61,412 nt of DNA. Origin: an uncultured Oscillibacter sp. (GTDB lineage: Bacteria; Bacillota; Clostridia; Oscillospirales; Oscillospiraceae). Shown here piece after piece: positions 50,571-58,092 of the stretch. Position 1 is the first letter of the stretch, and each line of letters begins with the position of its first letter. The translations under genes were made by a program, and so were the position numbers. Below the pieces are notes generated by a model that saw only the letters and a program-made list of their open reading frames with translations, had not been told where the DNA came from and did not search any database. The stretch is from NCBI GenBank assembly GCA_910583695.1, contig CAJTZL010000009.1, positions 1 through 61,412 of the forward strand. The letters are read 5' to 3'.

Positions 50571-51350
50571 TCAGACCTCGTGGAGCCAGGTATACCGCTC
50601 GTCCTCACAGCGGTCCGTCTGGAGCCAGGGATTACCCTCCAGATGCCGGATCATCCAGGTGGTGTACATCTGAAAGCCCGGGGCCGCGGCCTGGGGATGC
50701 AGGGCTCCGCCGGGGATGGCGGAGAAGCTGTGGTCCACGCTTTTGAAGACCTCGTCCCCCACGAAGCTGGCCCCGAAGCCCTCGGGCCGGTCGAAGAGGA
50801 AAAAGTAGGTCTCCGGCTGGGGATGCCGGTGGGGCAGATAGCCGGACCAGTTGCCCCGGTCGTTCAGCACCTCCCCCAGGACCATGTTGGAGTCCGGGCA
50901 GATCTCATGATCGAAGATGGTGTTGACCCGCCGCCGGGCCACGCCGCCAAACTTGCCCGCGCAGGAGTATTTCCAGGGTGTGTCCTCCGGGCGGTACAGG
51001 CGGCTGAGGAAGCGCTTCTCGTTCCTGGTGCACTGGACCAGGAGCTCGGTCTCCCTCTCCGCCGTAACGGCAATCTCCACGCCGCTGGAAGCATGGACGC
51101 ACCAGGGGCCCTCCGTGAAAACGTTCCGGCGGGAGGCCTCCGCCCGCTGGGTCTCCCAGGTGTAGACGGCCTTTCCGCTGAGAAGCAGAACGGCAATTTC
51201 CTCCCCCACCCGGCGGAAGGTCCGGGTCTCCCCGGCCTTCATCCGATAAACCCGCACATCCATCAGCATGGCGGCATAGTCCCCGGTATAGGTGGTGAGC
51301 ACCATCTCGCCGGAGGGGTCGAATGCGGGATAACCAAATACCTTGCTCAT
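50571..51350 (-). CDS. iolB: 5-deoxy-glucuronate isomerase, IolB family
   Basis: A 259-residue double-cupin protein of the IolB family, which isomerises 5-deoxy-glucuronate in myo-inositol breakdown. The metal-binding cupin region reads PHRHPQPETYFFLFDRPEGF, with three His and a Glu. HSFSAIPGGALHPQAAAPGF supplies the last His, and YTTWMIRHLEGNPW is the C-terminal signature. The remaining inositol genes iolC, iolD and iolJ are not in the window. It ends a minus-strand gene run with two TIM-barrel isomerases and a dehydrogenase, fitting an inositol or inositol-like substrate. Confidence 0.88.
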   Translation of the reverse strand: MSKVFGYPAFDPSGEMVLTTYTGDYAAMLMDVRVYRMKAGETRTFRRVGEEIAVLLLSGKAVYTWETQRAEASRRNVFTEGPWCVHASSGVEIAVTAERETELLVQCTRNEKRFLSRLYRPEDTPWKYSCAGKFGGVARRRVNTIFDHEICPDSNMVLGEVLNDRGNWSGYLPHRHPQPETYFFLFDRPEGFGASFVGDEVFKSVDHSFSAIPGGALHPQAAAPGFQMYTTWMIRHLEGNPWLQTDRCEDERYTWLHEV

Positions 51351-51433
51351 ACGCTCGCTCCTTTTCCCATTTCAAATACGCCGAAAGCCCCGGCGGGGCC
51401 GGGGCCGTTCTGGCGGCGATACAGTCTGATGTT

Positions 51434-52294
51434 TTACCAGTATTTCTCCACGTGGGCCCGCGTAACCTCCGCGGCCTTTTGGATGTTTTCCTCGCTGGAG
51501 AGCTTGTAGTAATCGGGGCGGAAGACCTCGATGGTGCAGACATCCCCTTCGAAGCCGATCTTTTTCAGGGTGTCGGCAAAGCGCTTGTGGTCCAGGCAGT
51601 CTCCCGGCTCGCCGGGCCAGAGGCGCTTTTCGTCGTTGTTGTAGGATGCGCCGCAGGGCATGTTCTCCGTGCCGTTCAGGTGCCAGACGAAGATTTTCTT
51701 CCCGTCGGCCTTCTCCAGGGCATCCCAGCCGGAGGCCATGGCGTTGAAGTGGAACTGGTCCAGGGTCACGCCCACCAGGGGGGAATCCACCGCCTTCACG
51801 ATGTCGTAGGCGTATTCAAAGCGGTTGATGGACATGGTGGGAGCGCCGCAGAACTCCAGGGACAGTTTGATGCCGTAGGGCTCCACCTTCTTGACCATCT
51901 CTTTCAACACCGCCGCGGCGTCGGCCTTGATCTCGTCCACTGTGGCGTGGACCGTCAGGTCCATGGAGGGCACCACGACGATCATCTTGCAGTCCAGAAT
52001 CCGGCAGCGGCGGATGATCTCGTCCAGCTGGGCCATGACGGCGTCCTTCTCCGCCTGGGTCTGCTTCATGTTGAAGAAGATCAGGGCGTTGTAGGACAGC
52101 ATTTTCAGCTTGTGGCTCTTGAAGAAGTCCCCCAGCTGCTCCAGGGTGTACTTCCCGGCGGCCAGCTCCCGGTCCAGGCACTCGGACTGGACGTCGATGT
52201 AGTCAAAGCCGTACTTCTCGCACAGGGCCAGGTCCTCCAGCACGGAGTGGTTCTCGCAGAAGCGGTTGCAGCCTTCGTTGAATCCAATTTTCAT
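51434..52294 (-). CDS. Sugar phosphate isomerase/epimerase 2 (IolE/IolI-like TIM barrel)
   Basis: A 286-residue TIM barrel of the same superfamily as IolE and IolI. The start MKIGFNEGCNRFCENHS follows AAGGAGG. Ligand positions are Glu in IKLSLEFCGAP, Asp in VGVTLDQFHF, His in IFVWHLNGTEN and Glu in DVCTIEVFRPDY. It has its own promoter at 52321-52349. Inosose dehydratase, inosose isomerase and 3-dehydro-sugar epimerases all belong here, so the reaction is undecided. Confidence 0.82.
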   Translation of the reverse strand: MKIGFNEGCNRFCENHSVLEDLALCEKYGFDYIDVQSECLDRELAAGKYTLEQLGDFFKSHKLKMLSYNALIFFNMKQTQAEKDAVMAQLDEIIRRCRILDCKMIVVVPSMDLTVHATVDEIKADAAAVLKEMVKKVEPYGIKLSLEFCGAPTMSINRFEYAYDIVKAVDSPLVGVTLDQFHFNAMASGWDALEKADGKKIFVWHLNGTENMPCGASYNNDEKRLWPGEPGDCLDHKRFADTLKKIGFEGDVCTIEVFRPDYYKLSSEENIQKAAEVTRAHVEKYW

Positions 52295-52320
52295 GGCGTG
52301 ATCCTCCTTGTTTTCCTTAT

Positions 52321-52389
52321 ATTATATAGGGGACACCTTGGGTTTTCAAGGGCGCGAAACGCCCAGCCACTGTCGATTGGGCGTTTCGC
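52321..52389 (-). promoter_or_regulatory. Promoter of the 52294 gene with adjacent long palindrome
   Basis: Minus strand: TTGAAA (52344-52349), 17 bases, TATAAT (52321-52326). Upstream, GCGAAACGCCCA (52354-52365) and TGGGCGTTTCGC (52378-52389) form a perfect 12-bp inverted repeat with a 12-base loop. It could be an operator or a factor-dependent stop for the gene above. Its GAAACG/CGTTTC ends recall LacI-type half-sites. Confidence 0.65.
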
Positions 52390-52422
52390 AGAGAAAAGAA
52401 GTATGGCAAACGGTCTCCCGTA

Positions 52423-53343
52423 TTACCGGTTCAGAAGCTCGTGCCGGATGCGCTCCAGGGCTTCGGGGGCCTGTTGGTCCATCTTCTCCGGGAAGCCGAA
52501 GTAGCTCACGCAGATGATGTTGTCCCCGCCCGCCTTGGGGGCGTCGGGCTTGAGCTGTTTATTGACGAAGTCCATTTCACGCAGGGTCTCAAAGATGCCG
52601 TCGAAATCCACTTCCCCTTCGCCCATGGCGGTGTGCTGGTGGATAGTCACGTCCGCCCGGCCCCGCTGGTTCAGCCAGGGGGGATTCAGGATATAGCGGC
52701 AGTCCTTCGTCTGGTTCCAGGTGTCCGCCAGGAGCACGTGGGTCAGTTCGTTGCCGGCGTACTTGAGCATATGGCGCACGTCGCCCTTGCCCTGGTCGTA
52801 GAAGAAGCCGTGAGAGGCGGAATACACATAGCCCAGGTTCTTGGACTGGAAGGATTTGACGATGTCACAGGTCTCGTCGTTCAGCTCGCAGAAGTCATAG
52901 GGGTGGGACTGGATTTCCACCCGCAGTCCCTCCCGCTCGATGATGGGGAGCAGTTCCTCCATGGAGCGGAAGAACATGCCGTTGCAAATCTCCTGCTGGT
53001 TGGGGTCGCCGGAGAACTCCGTGTTGATGACGGGAACCCCCATGTCCACGGCAATCTGAATCATCCGTTTCCAGTTGGCCACGGCGTGCTGTCTCTGTTC
53101 CTCGGTGGGGCCGGACCAGCGATAGACCACGATGAAGCTGGAGATTTCCACACCGGTCTCCTTCAAAGCCTTCCGGTACTCCTCTTCGCACTCCTTGGAA
53201 AAGAGGGGATGCTTGTAGAAGGGGTTGATGCGGGGATGGGGGGACTGTTCGATATACTTGTAGCCCCAGTCGGCCACCTTGCGGACATAGTCCCGAATGG
53301 GCATCTGCTTGGCCAGTACGTCAACGTCAAAGGCAATCTTCAT
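52423..53343 (-). CDS. Sugar phosphate isomerase/epimerase 3 (TIM barrel)
   Basis: A 306-residue TIM barrel of the xylose-isomerase-like superfamily. The N-terminal KIAFDVDVLAKQMPIRDYVR is unusual, while the metal ligands fit: Glu in GLRVEIQSHPYDF, a Ser/His segment YVYSASHGFFYD, His near LLADTWNQ and Glu near the C-terminus. It differs much from the other two TIM barrels here, at 25348 and 51434. It lies 46 bp downstream of the dehydrogenase gene and shares its operon. Confidence 0.8.
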   Translation of the reverse strand: MKIAFDVDVLAKQMPIRDYVRKVADWGYKYIEQSPHPRINPFYKHPLFSKECEEEYRKALKETGVEISSFIVVYRWSGPTEEQRQHAVANWKRMIQIAVDMGVPVINTEFSGDPNQQEICNGMFFRSMEELLPIIEREGLRVEIQSHPYDFCELNDETCDIVKSFQSKNLGYVYSASHGFFYDQGKGDVRHMLKYAGNELTHVLLADTWNQTKDCRYILNPPWLNQRGRADVTIHQHTAMGEGEVDFDGIFETLREMDFVNKQLKPDAPKAGGDNIICVSYFGFPEKMDQQAPEALERIRHELLNR

Positions 53344-53389
53344 AGCAAAGAAGCGCTCCTTTCCAATTTGTAATATGCAAGCGGAAGGT

Positions 53390-54403
53390 TTACTTTTTGT
53401 AAAAATCCGGGGTGCCGCCGGTGACGACCTTCTCCACCTGACCGGAGGTCTGGGACTTCACCAGGGCGTCGGCAGTGATGGAGGCAACATAGCCGTCCCA
53501 GGCGGAGGAGCCGCCGGTCTCGCCCTTGAGGGCGTGGTCCACCCAGTCCTGGATTTCCACGTCATAGGAGTCGATAAACCGCATGATCCAGTTGTCCTCG
53601 ATTTTGGTGGAAACCTGATTGGCGTAGCGCACCGTGGGGAAGGACGGGCAGGGCAGATTCACCACACCGTTTTCGCAGACCACCTCGCAGTTGATGTCAT
53701 ATCCGAAGCCGCAGTTTACATTGACTTCCAGCATGACCACAATGCCGCCCTTGGTTTTCATGATCATGACCTGGGGGTCCCGGAGCCCCTCGTGGGCCTT
53801 GCTGGTAACTTTGGGGAGGATGCACTGGACCTCGTCCCACTCGTCGTTCACCAGCCAGGGCAGGCAGTCGATCTCATGGATGGCGGTATCCGTGACGGCC
53901 ATGGAGGTGGTGTAGCTGGGAGCCACGCCGTCGGCCCGGTGGGTGCACTTCACAATCAGGGGCGCGCCGAACTTCCCGGAGTCCAGCAGCTCCTTCACCT
54001 GGTTGTAGCCCCGGTCATAGCGGCGCATGAAGCCGATTTGCACCAAGTGTTTGCCGGAGGCCATCTCCGCGTCCACCACGGCCTTGCAGTCCGCGGCGGT
54101 GTTGGCCAGAGGCTTTTCGCAGAAGACGGGCTTTCCGGCCTTGATGGCGGCCAGGACGGGGTCCTTGTGGAACTGGCCCGGCGTCGTGACCACCACGGCG
54201 TTGACCTCCGGGTCGTTGATGGCCTCGTTGAAGTCCGTATAGGTCTTGGTGCCGGGGCCCGCCAGCTCCGCGCCCTTTTTCACGCCCTCTTCAAACACGT
54301 CGCACACGGCCACGACCCTGGCGCCCCGGATGCGGTTCTGAATGCGTTCAATGTGTTCCCGGCCGATCATGCCGCAGCCAACTAAGCAGATATTGAGTTC
54401 CAT
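53390..54403 (-). CDS. Gfo/Idh/MocA-family dehydrogenase (inositol 2-dehydrogenase-like)
   Basis: A 337-residue NAD-dependent sugar or cyclitol dehydrogenase. The N-terminal Rossmann loop is ICLVGCGMIGREHIE, the family hinge is VFCEKPLANT with the catalytic Lys, and DTAIHEIDCLPWL provides the Asp and His that act on the substrate, in the spacing of inositol 2-dehydrogenase IolG. The start at 54403 follows CAGGAGG. With iolB and TIM-barrel enzymes downstream and a sodium symporter upstream, oxidation of an inositol isomer or scyllo-inositol is likely but not proven. Confidence 0.88.
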   Translation of the reverse strand: MELNICLVGCGMIGREHIERIQNRIRGARVVAVCDVFEEGVKKGAELAGPGTKTYTDFNEAINDPEVNAVVVTTPGQFHKDPVLAAIKAGKPVFCEKPLANTAADCKAVVDAEMASGKHLVQIGFMRRYDRGYNQVKELLDSGKFGAPLIVKCTHRADGVAPSYTTSMAVTDTAIHEIDCLPWLVNDEWDEVQCILPKVTSKAHEGLRDPQVMIMKTKGGIVVMLEVNVNCGFGYDINCEVVCENGVVNLPCPSFPTVRYANQVSTKIEDNWIMRFIDSYDVEIQDWVDHALKGETGGSSAWDGYVASITADALVKSQTSGQVEKVVTGGTPDFYKK

Positions 54404-54545
54404 AACGATTGCCTCCTGTTAAAAATATGTCGGTTCTATCCGTGGTTTTCTTCAGCCCGGCGGGCTCTTGCCGGAGCCGCCGGAAGACGGGAATCCGTCC
54501 CGATGCGTACCTTTGCCTGCGTTTCGTTTCCGTTTCTCTGGCTCT
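54404..54545. other. 5' leader of the dehydrogenase operon
   Basis: The bases from the promoter at 54547 to the start codon at 54403 hold no gene. The leader has no strong hairpin that I could identify, and the GAGGCAA site lies just before the start. Confidence 0.4.
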
Positions 54546-54546
54546 G

Positions 54547-54575
54547 ATTATAGCAAAGCGTTCACGAGAACGCAA
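54547..54575 (-). promoter_or_regulatory. Promoter with operator between -35 and -10
   Basis: Minus strand: TTGCGT (54570-54575), 17 bases, TATAAT (54547-54552). The spacer contains GCGTTCACGAGAACGC (54558-54573), an inverted repeat with 6-bp arms centred on ACGA. A repressor there would occlude RNA polymerase; the LacI protein at 56849 is a candidate. Confidence 0.75.
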
Positions 54576-54808
54576 GCAAAATATCGCCGTATTGTGCACA
54601 ATAATCTGGGTTTCAAATTGTAGAATCCTCTGTCGCCGCCATAGCGCGGCGGCTGTTTTTGACAGCCCCGTACAAACGGAAGGGCCTTTGCGTTCATTTT
54701 TGCACACACGGACTCCATCCCCTGTTTTCCCCCTTGGCGCTCTCCCGGGCCGGATAACGGCAAAGGCGCCGCCGGACGGCAGCGCCTTTGGGAGATGTTC
54801 AGGGTTGC
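54576..54808. other. Gap between the symporter gene and the dehydrogenase promoter
   Basis: About 230 bp without a gene. AAAGGCGC (54762-54769) and GCGCCTTT (54782-54789) form a hairpin 20 bp beyond the symporter stop that may end its minus-strand transcript. Confidence 0.5.
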
Positions 54809-56470
54809 TCAGGCCGCAATGCCCAGGGGGGAGAAGACCACATAGATGGCCACGGCCAGAATCAGGCCCACGACGGAGACCACGTGCCGGTACTTCCAGG
54901 GAGTCAGGTCCACCGCGCCCACGTCCTGGGGGATGTACTCCTCACCGGGCCGGTACTTGTTCAGCGCCCACATGATGAGGAGCTCCACGGGGAACAGCAC
55001 CGCCATGGCGTAGAGGTAGTGAATGGGGTTGTCCGTGCCGGGGTAGCTGGGGGCGATAAGGAGGAACGCGCCGTAGCAGACCACGTGGAAGATGGTGATG
55101 ACCTTCGGCGTGTATGCGGGCAGGCGATGGAAGAGAAACACGCCCAGGATGGTGCACAGCACCGGCAGGGACACGAACTGGCTCATGGAGTTCAGGAAGG
55201 TGGTGATGCCGGAGGCGTTCATGACAAAGGGGGCGATCATTATGGACACACAGCCCGCAATGGTACCGTAAATTTTGCCCACCTTGACGCAGTGGGCGTC
55301 GGAGGCATCGGGCTTGAACGCGGAGCGGTAGAGGTCCAGGGTGAACATGGTGGAAGCAGAGTTCAGCACGGAGTTGAAGGAGGAGAGGATGGCGCCGAAC
55401 ATGACGGCGGCGAAGAAGCCCATGACCGGCTTGGGGATGATGGCGGCAATGAGGGCGGGATAGGCGAAGTCAATGGCCTTATCCCCCGCCGCGGCAATGG
55501 CCTCCTGAATGGAGGGCAGGTAGAAGGCGATAATGCCGGGGATGACCAGATACAGGGGGCCAAGGCACTTGAGGAAGCCGCAGAAAATCGCGCCCTTCTG
55601 GCCCTCCTTCAGGGACTTGGCCGCCAGGGCCCGCTGGACGAAGGACTGGTTCGTGCACCACCAGTAGAGGTTGTTGAAGAACATGCCGGTGATAATCAGG
55701 GGCCAGGGGACCTCCGGCTCCGCGGCGTTCCAGGCGTTGACGGCGTTCATTTTCGCCGGGTCCGCCTGGACAATGTACATCATGCCGTCAAGGACGCCGT
55801 GCCCTCCGGTCTGCTGGGCCAGCACGGCGAAGCCCAGGAAGGGGACCATCAGGCCGCCGATGATCAGGCCGACGCCGTTGATGGTGTCCGACACCGCCAC
55901 GGCCTTCAGTCCGCCGAAGATGGCGTAGCAGCCGCCGATGATGCCGATGATCAGGCAGAGGACGGCCACCGACTGGAACTTGCTGACCCCCAGCATAGCG
56001 GAGATGCCGAAGATCTCCTCAAATACCACCGCGCCGGAATAGAGAATCACCGGCAGGTTCAAAATGGAGTACATGACCACAATGACCAGGGAGAACATGG
56101 TCTTGGTGCCCTTGCCGTAGCGGACCTCCATCAGGGAGGGGATGGTCATGGCCCCCATTTTCAAATAGTGGGGCAGGAAGTAGTAGGCCAGGGCCAGCAG
56201 GGTGAACATGGACCCCACTTCCCAGGCGATGGGGCCCATATTGGACGCCCAGCTCTGGCCGTTCAGGCCCACCAGCTGCTCGGCGGAAAGGTTGGTCAGC
56301 AGCAGGGACCCGGCGATTACAATGCCCGGCAGACCCCGGCCCGCCAGGAAATAGCCCTCGGCGGATTCCAGGTCGTCTCCCCGGGTCTTCCAGCTGGAGA
56401 TCACCGCCACCAGGGCGGTGAAGAGGACGAAAGAGATCAGCGTCCAGGCGAGGGAACTGAAGAATGTCAT
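54809..56470 (-). CDS. Sodium:solute symporter (SSS/SLC5 family)
   Basis: A 553-residue membrane protein with about fourteen helices of the SSS family, which couples sodium to the uptake of sugars, inositol or carboxylates. The start MTFFSSLAWTLISFVLF at 56470 follows a GGAGG site that is part of the longer reading from 56485. Typical stretches are EGYFLAGRGLPGIVIAGSLL, LTNLSAEQLVGLNGQSW (family Asn and Ser of the sodium site), and AVMFGAILSSFNSVLNSAST. It resembles inositol or sialic-acid transporters; no binding protein is needed. It starts the minus-strand part of this cluster. Confidence 0.88.
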   Translation of the reverse strand: MTFFSSLAWTLISFVLFTALVAVISSWKTRGDDLESAEGYFLAGRGLPGIVIAGSLLLTNLSAEQLVGLNGQSWASNMGPIAWEVGSMFTLLALAYYFLPHYLKMGAMTIPSLMEVRYGKGTKTMFSLVIVVMYSILNLPVILYSGAVVFEEIFGISAMLGVSKFQSVAVLCLIIGIIGGCYAIFGGLKAVAVSDTINGVGLIIGGLMVPFLGFAVLAQQTGGHGVLDGMMYIVQADPAKMNAVNAWNAAEPEVPWPLIITGMFFNNLYWWCTNQSFVQRALAAKSLKEGQKGAIFCGFLKCLGPLYLVIPGIIAFYLPSIQEAIAAAGDKAIDFAYPALIAAIIPKPVMGFFAAVMFGAILSSFNSVLNSASTMFTLDLYRSAFKPDASDAHCVKVGKIYGTIAGCVSIMIAPFVMNASGITTFLNSMSQFVSLPVLCTILGVFLFHRLPAYTPKVITIFHVVCYGAFLLIAPSYPGTDNPIHYLYAMAVLFPVELLIMWALNKYRPGEEYIPQDVGAVDLTPWKYRHVVSVVGLILAVAIYVVFSPLGIAA

Positions 56471-56848
56471 GGTTACAGCCTCCATTCATGTTTTCCGAAA
56501 AAGGAAACAGAGGCACGCAAAACGCACGCATCACAGGGCGGACAGGCGGTCCCAGGGGAAGCGCGCGGCAACGCGCTTTGAGTTCCCCCGGCGGGGCTCT
56601 TGTTTAACTGTTATCAAAATACCATAGAATCCTCCGCTCCGCAAGGGGATTTTCGGTAAAAACCCTCAAAACCGGAAAGTTTGGCGAAGCCGGAAAAGCC
56701 GGGAGCGGTTTCTTGTGCATTTCATCCTTCCCGGCGCCCAAAATGCGTGCAACCGCGTTCTTTTTGGGGGAATCCGGGAAACGGCCTTGCCAAAGGGTGC
56801 GGGCTTGTGCTATAATGTCCCTGACAAGACAACAAGGAGGGACGCTTT
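56471..56848. promoter_or_regulatory. Divergent region with lacI promoter
   Basis: On the plus strand TTGCCA (56787-56792), 18 bases, TATAAT (56811-56816) precede the lacI gene. The promoter of the symporter on the other strand is not clear; a TATGGTATT-like stretch near 56616 is the only candidate. No further gene is seen in this 378-bp gap. Confidence 0.55.
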
Positions 56849-57883
56849 ATGGCCGTGACGTCTCAGCAGATCGCCCAGCTGGCGGGGGTCTCCCGGGGAA
56901 CGGTGGACCGGGCCCTCCACAACCGGGGCCGGGTGAACCCGGAGGTGGCCGCCCGCATTCAGAAAATCGCGGAGGAGCTGGGCTACCGCCCCAACTCCAT
57001 CGGACAGGCCCTGGTCCGGGCTCGGCAGGGTCTCCGGCTGGGGGCCATCCTCCAATCCTCCGAGACGCCCACCATGCAGGACGTGGCCTCCGGCGCCCGG
57101 CAGGCCGCGGAGGAGCTCCGAGCCTCCGGCGTGGAGGTGGAGCTCCGGGAGGTCCAGGGCCGGGACACCGCCAAGGTCCTCCGGCAGATCGACGAGCTGA
57201 TGGACTGGGGGGCCGGCGGCCTGGCCATCGCCTCCAACAACACGCCGGATCTGGTCCGGCGCATCGGCCTGCTCTGGGAGCAGGGCGTGCCGGTGGTGAC
57301 GTTCAACACCGACGCGCCGGACAGCCGGCGGCTGTGCTTTGTGGGCATGGACAGCTACCGGGCGGGGCAGACGGCGGCAGGGCTGGTCCGGCAGATGCTG
57401 CCCGGCGGCGGGCTGGTCCTCCCCATTGCCGGGCACGTCAGCAACGGCGCGCATTACAGCCGCCTCCGGGGCTTTTTAGACACGCTGTCGGGCGAGGGGG
57501 ACATTCACCTCCTCCCCTTCCAGCCCTGCTTTGACCGGGACGACTACGCCCACGAAATCACCCAGCACACTCTCCGGGAGAACCCCGCCCTGGCCTGCGT
57601 CTACATCACCTCCAACGGCCAGCGGGGCGTCTGCCGGGCCATTGAGGACGAGCGGCGGAAGGGCCGGGTCCGGGTGGTGGCTTACGACCTGAACGCTCCG
57701 AACCGGAAGCTGCTGCAAAGCGGGGATCTGAGCTTTGTGCTGGATCAGGTGGCCCTGGCCCAGGGCCGGAGGCCGTTGCAGATCCTCTATCACTACCTGC
57801 TGAACGGCACGCCGCCGGAGCAGGAGCTGCTTTACACGGACATCCTCATCCGCACGAAGTACAACAGCGGAGACGAACCCTGA
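56849..57883 (+). CDS. LacI-family regulator of the inositol-like cluster
   Basis: A 344-residue regulator with the headpiece TSQQIAQLAGVSRGTVDRAL and the hinge HNRGRVNPEVAARI. The C-terminal periplasmic-binding-like domain resembles ribose-binding proteins (GAGGLAIASNNTPDLVRRIG), a type that often detects free sugars or inositols. It is divergent from the symporter gene and is followed by a strong terminator. It probably represses the symporter and dehydrogenase operons and perhaps the ROK gene. It belongs to a different LacI subgroup from the regulator at 24138. Confidence 0.9.
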   Translation: MAVTSQQIAQLAGVSRGTVDRALHNRGRVNPEVAARIQKIAEELGYRPNSIGQALVRARQGLRLGAILQSSETPTMQDVASGARQAAEELRASGVEVELREVQGRDTAKVLRQIDELMDWGAGGLAIASNNTPDLVRRIGLLWEQGVPVVTFNTDAPDSRRLCFVGMDSYRAGQTAAGLVRQMLPGGGLVLPIAGHVSNGAHYSRLRGFLDTLSGEGDIHLLPFQPCFDRDDYAHEITQHTLRENPALACVYITSNGQRGVCRAIEDERRKGRVRVVAYDLNAPNRKLLQSGDLSFVLDQVALAQGRRPLQILYHYLLNGTPPEQELLYTDILIRTKYNSGDEP

Positions 57884-57890
57884 GCGCAAG

Positions 57891-57929
57891 CGCCGGAGCC
57901 GCCCCTTCCAGGCGGCCCCGGCGTTTTTT
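57891..57929 (+). terminator. Terminator after the second lacI gene
   Basis: CGCCGGAGCCGCC (57891-57903) pairs with GGCGGCCCCGGCG (57911-57923), one mismatch, followed by TTTTTT. Confidence 0.88.
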
Positions 57930-57973
57930 CCCCGCCGGGGCGGGCTCCCGTATTTTGGGAAAGCGGCGAAATG

Positions 57974-58019
57974 GGAAACGATTCCAGGGATTGAAAATTG
58001 GATAAATTTGTGATATGAT
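57974..58019 (+). promoter_or_regulatory. Promoter of the ROK gene with upstream operator-like palindrome
   Basis: TTGAAA (57991-57996), 17 bases, TATGAT (58014-58019). GGAAACGATTCC (57974-57985), an imperfect palindrome, lies directly upstream of the -35. An activator site, or a LacI-type operator, would fit. Confidence 0.6.
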
Positions 58020-58092
58020 CAGTTTGTTACTCTGCGGCCGCAGGCCACAACGGCGCTTCCGCACATTAAACAATGGATAAAGGAGAATCGTT

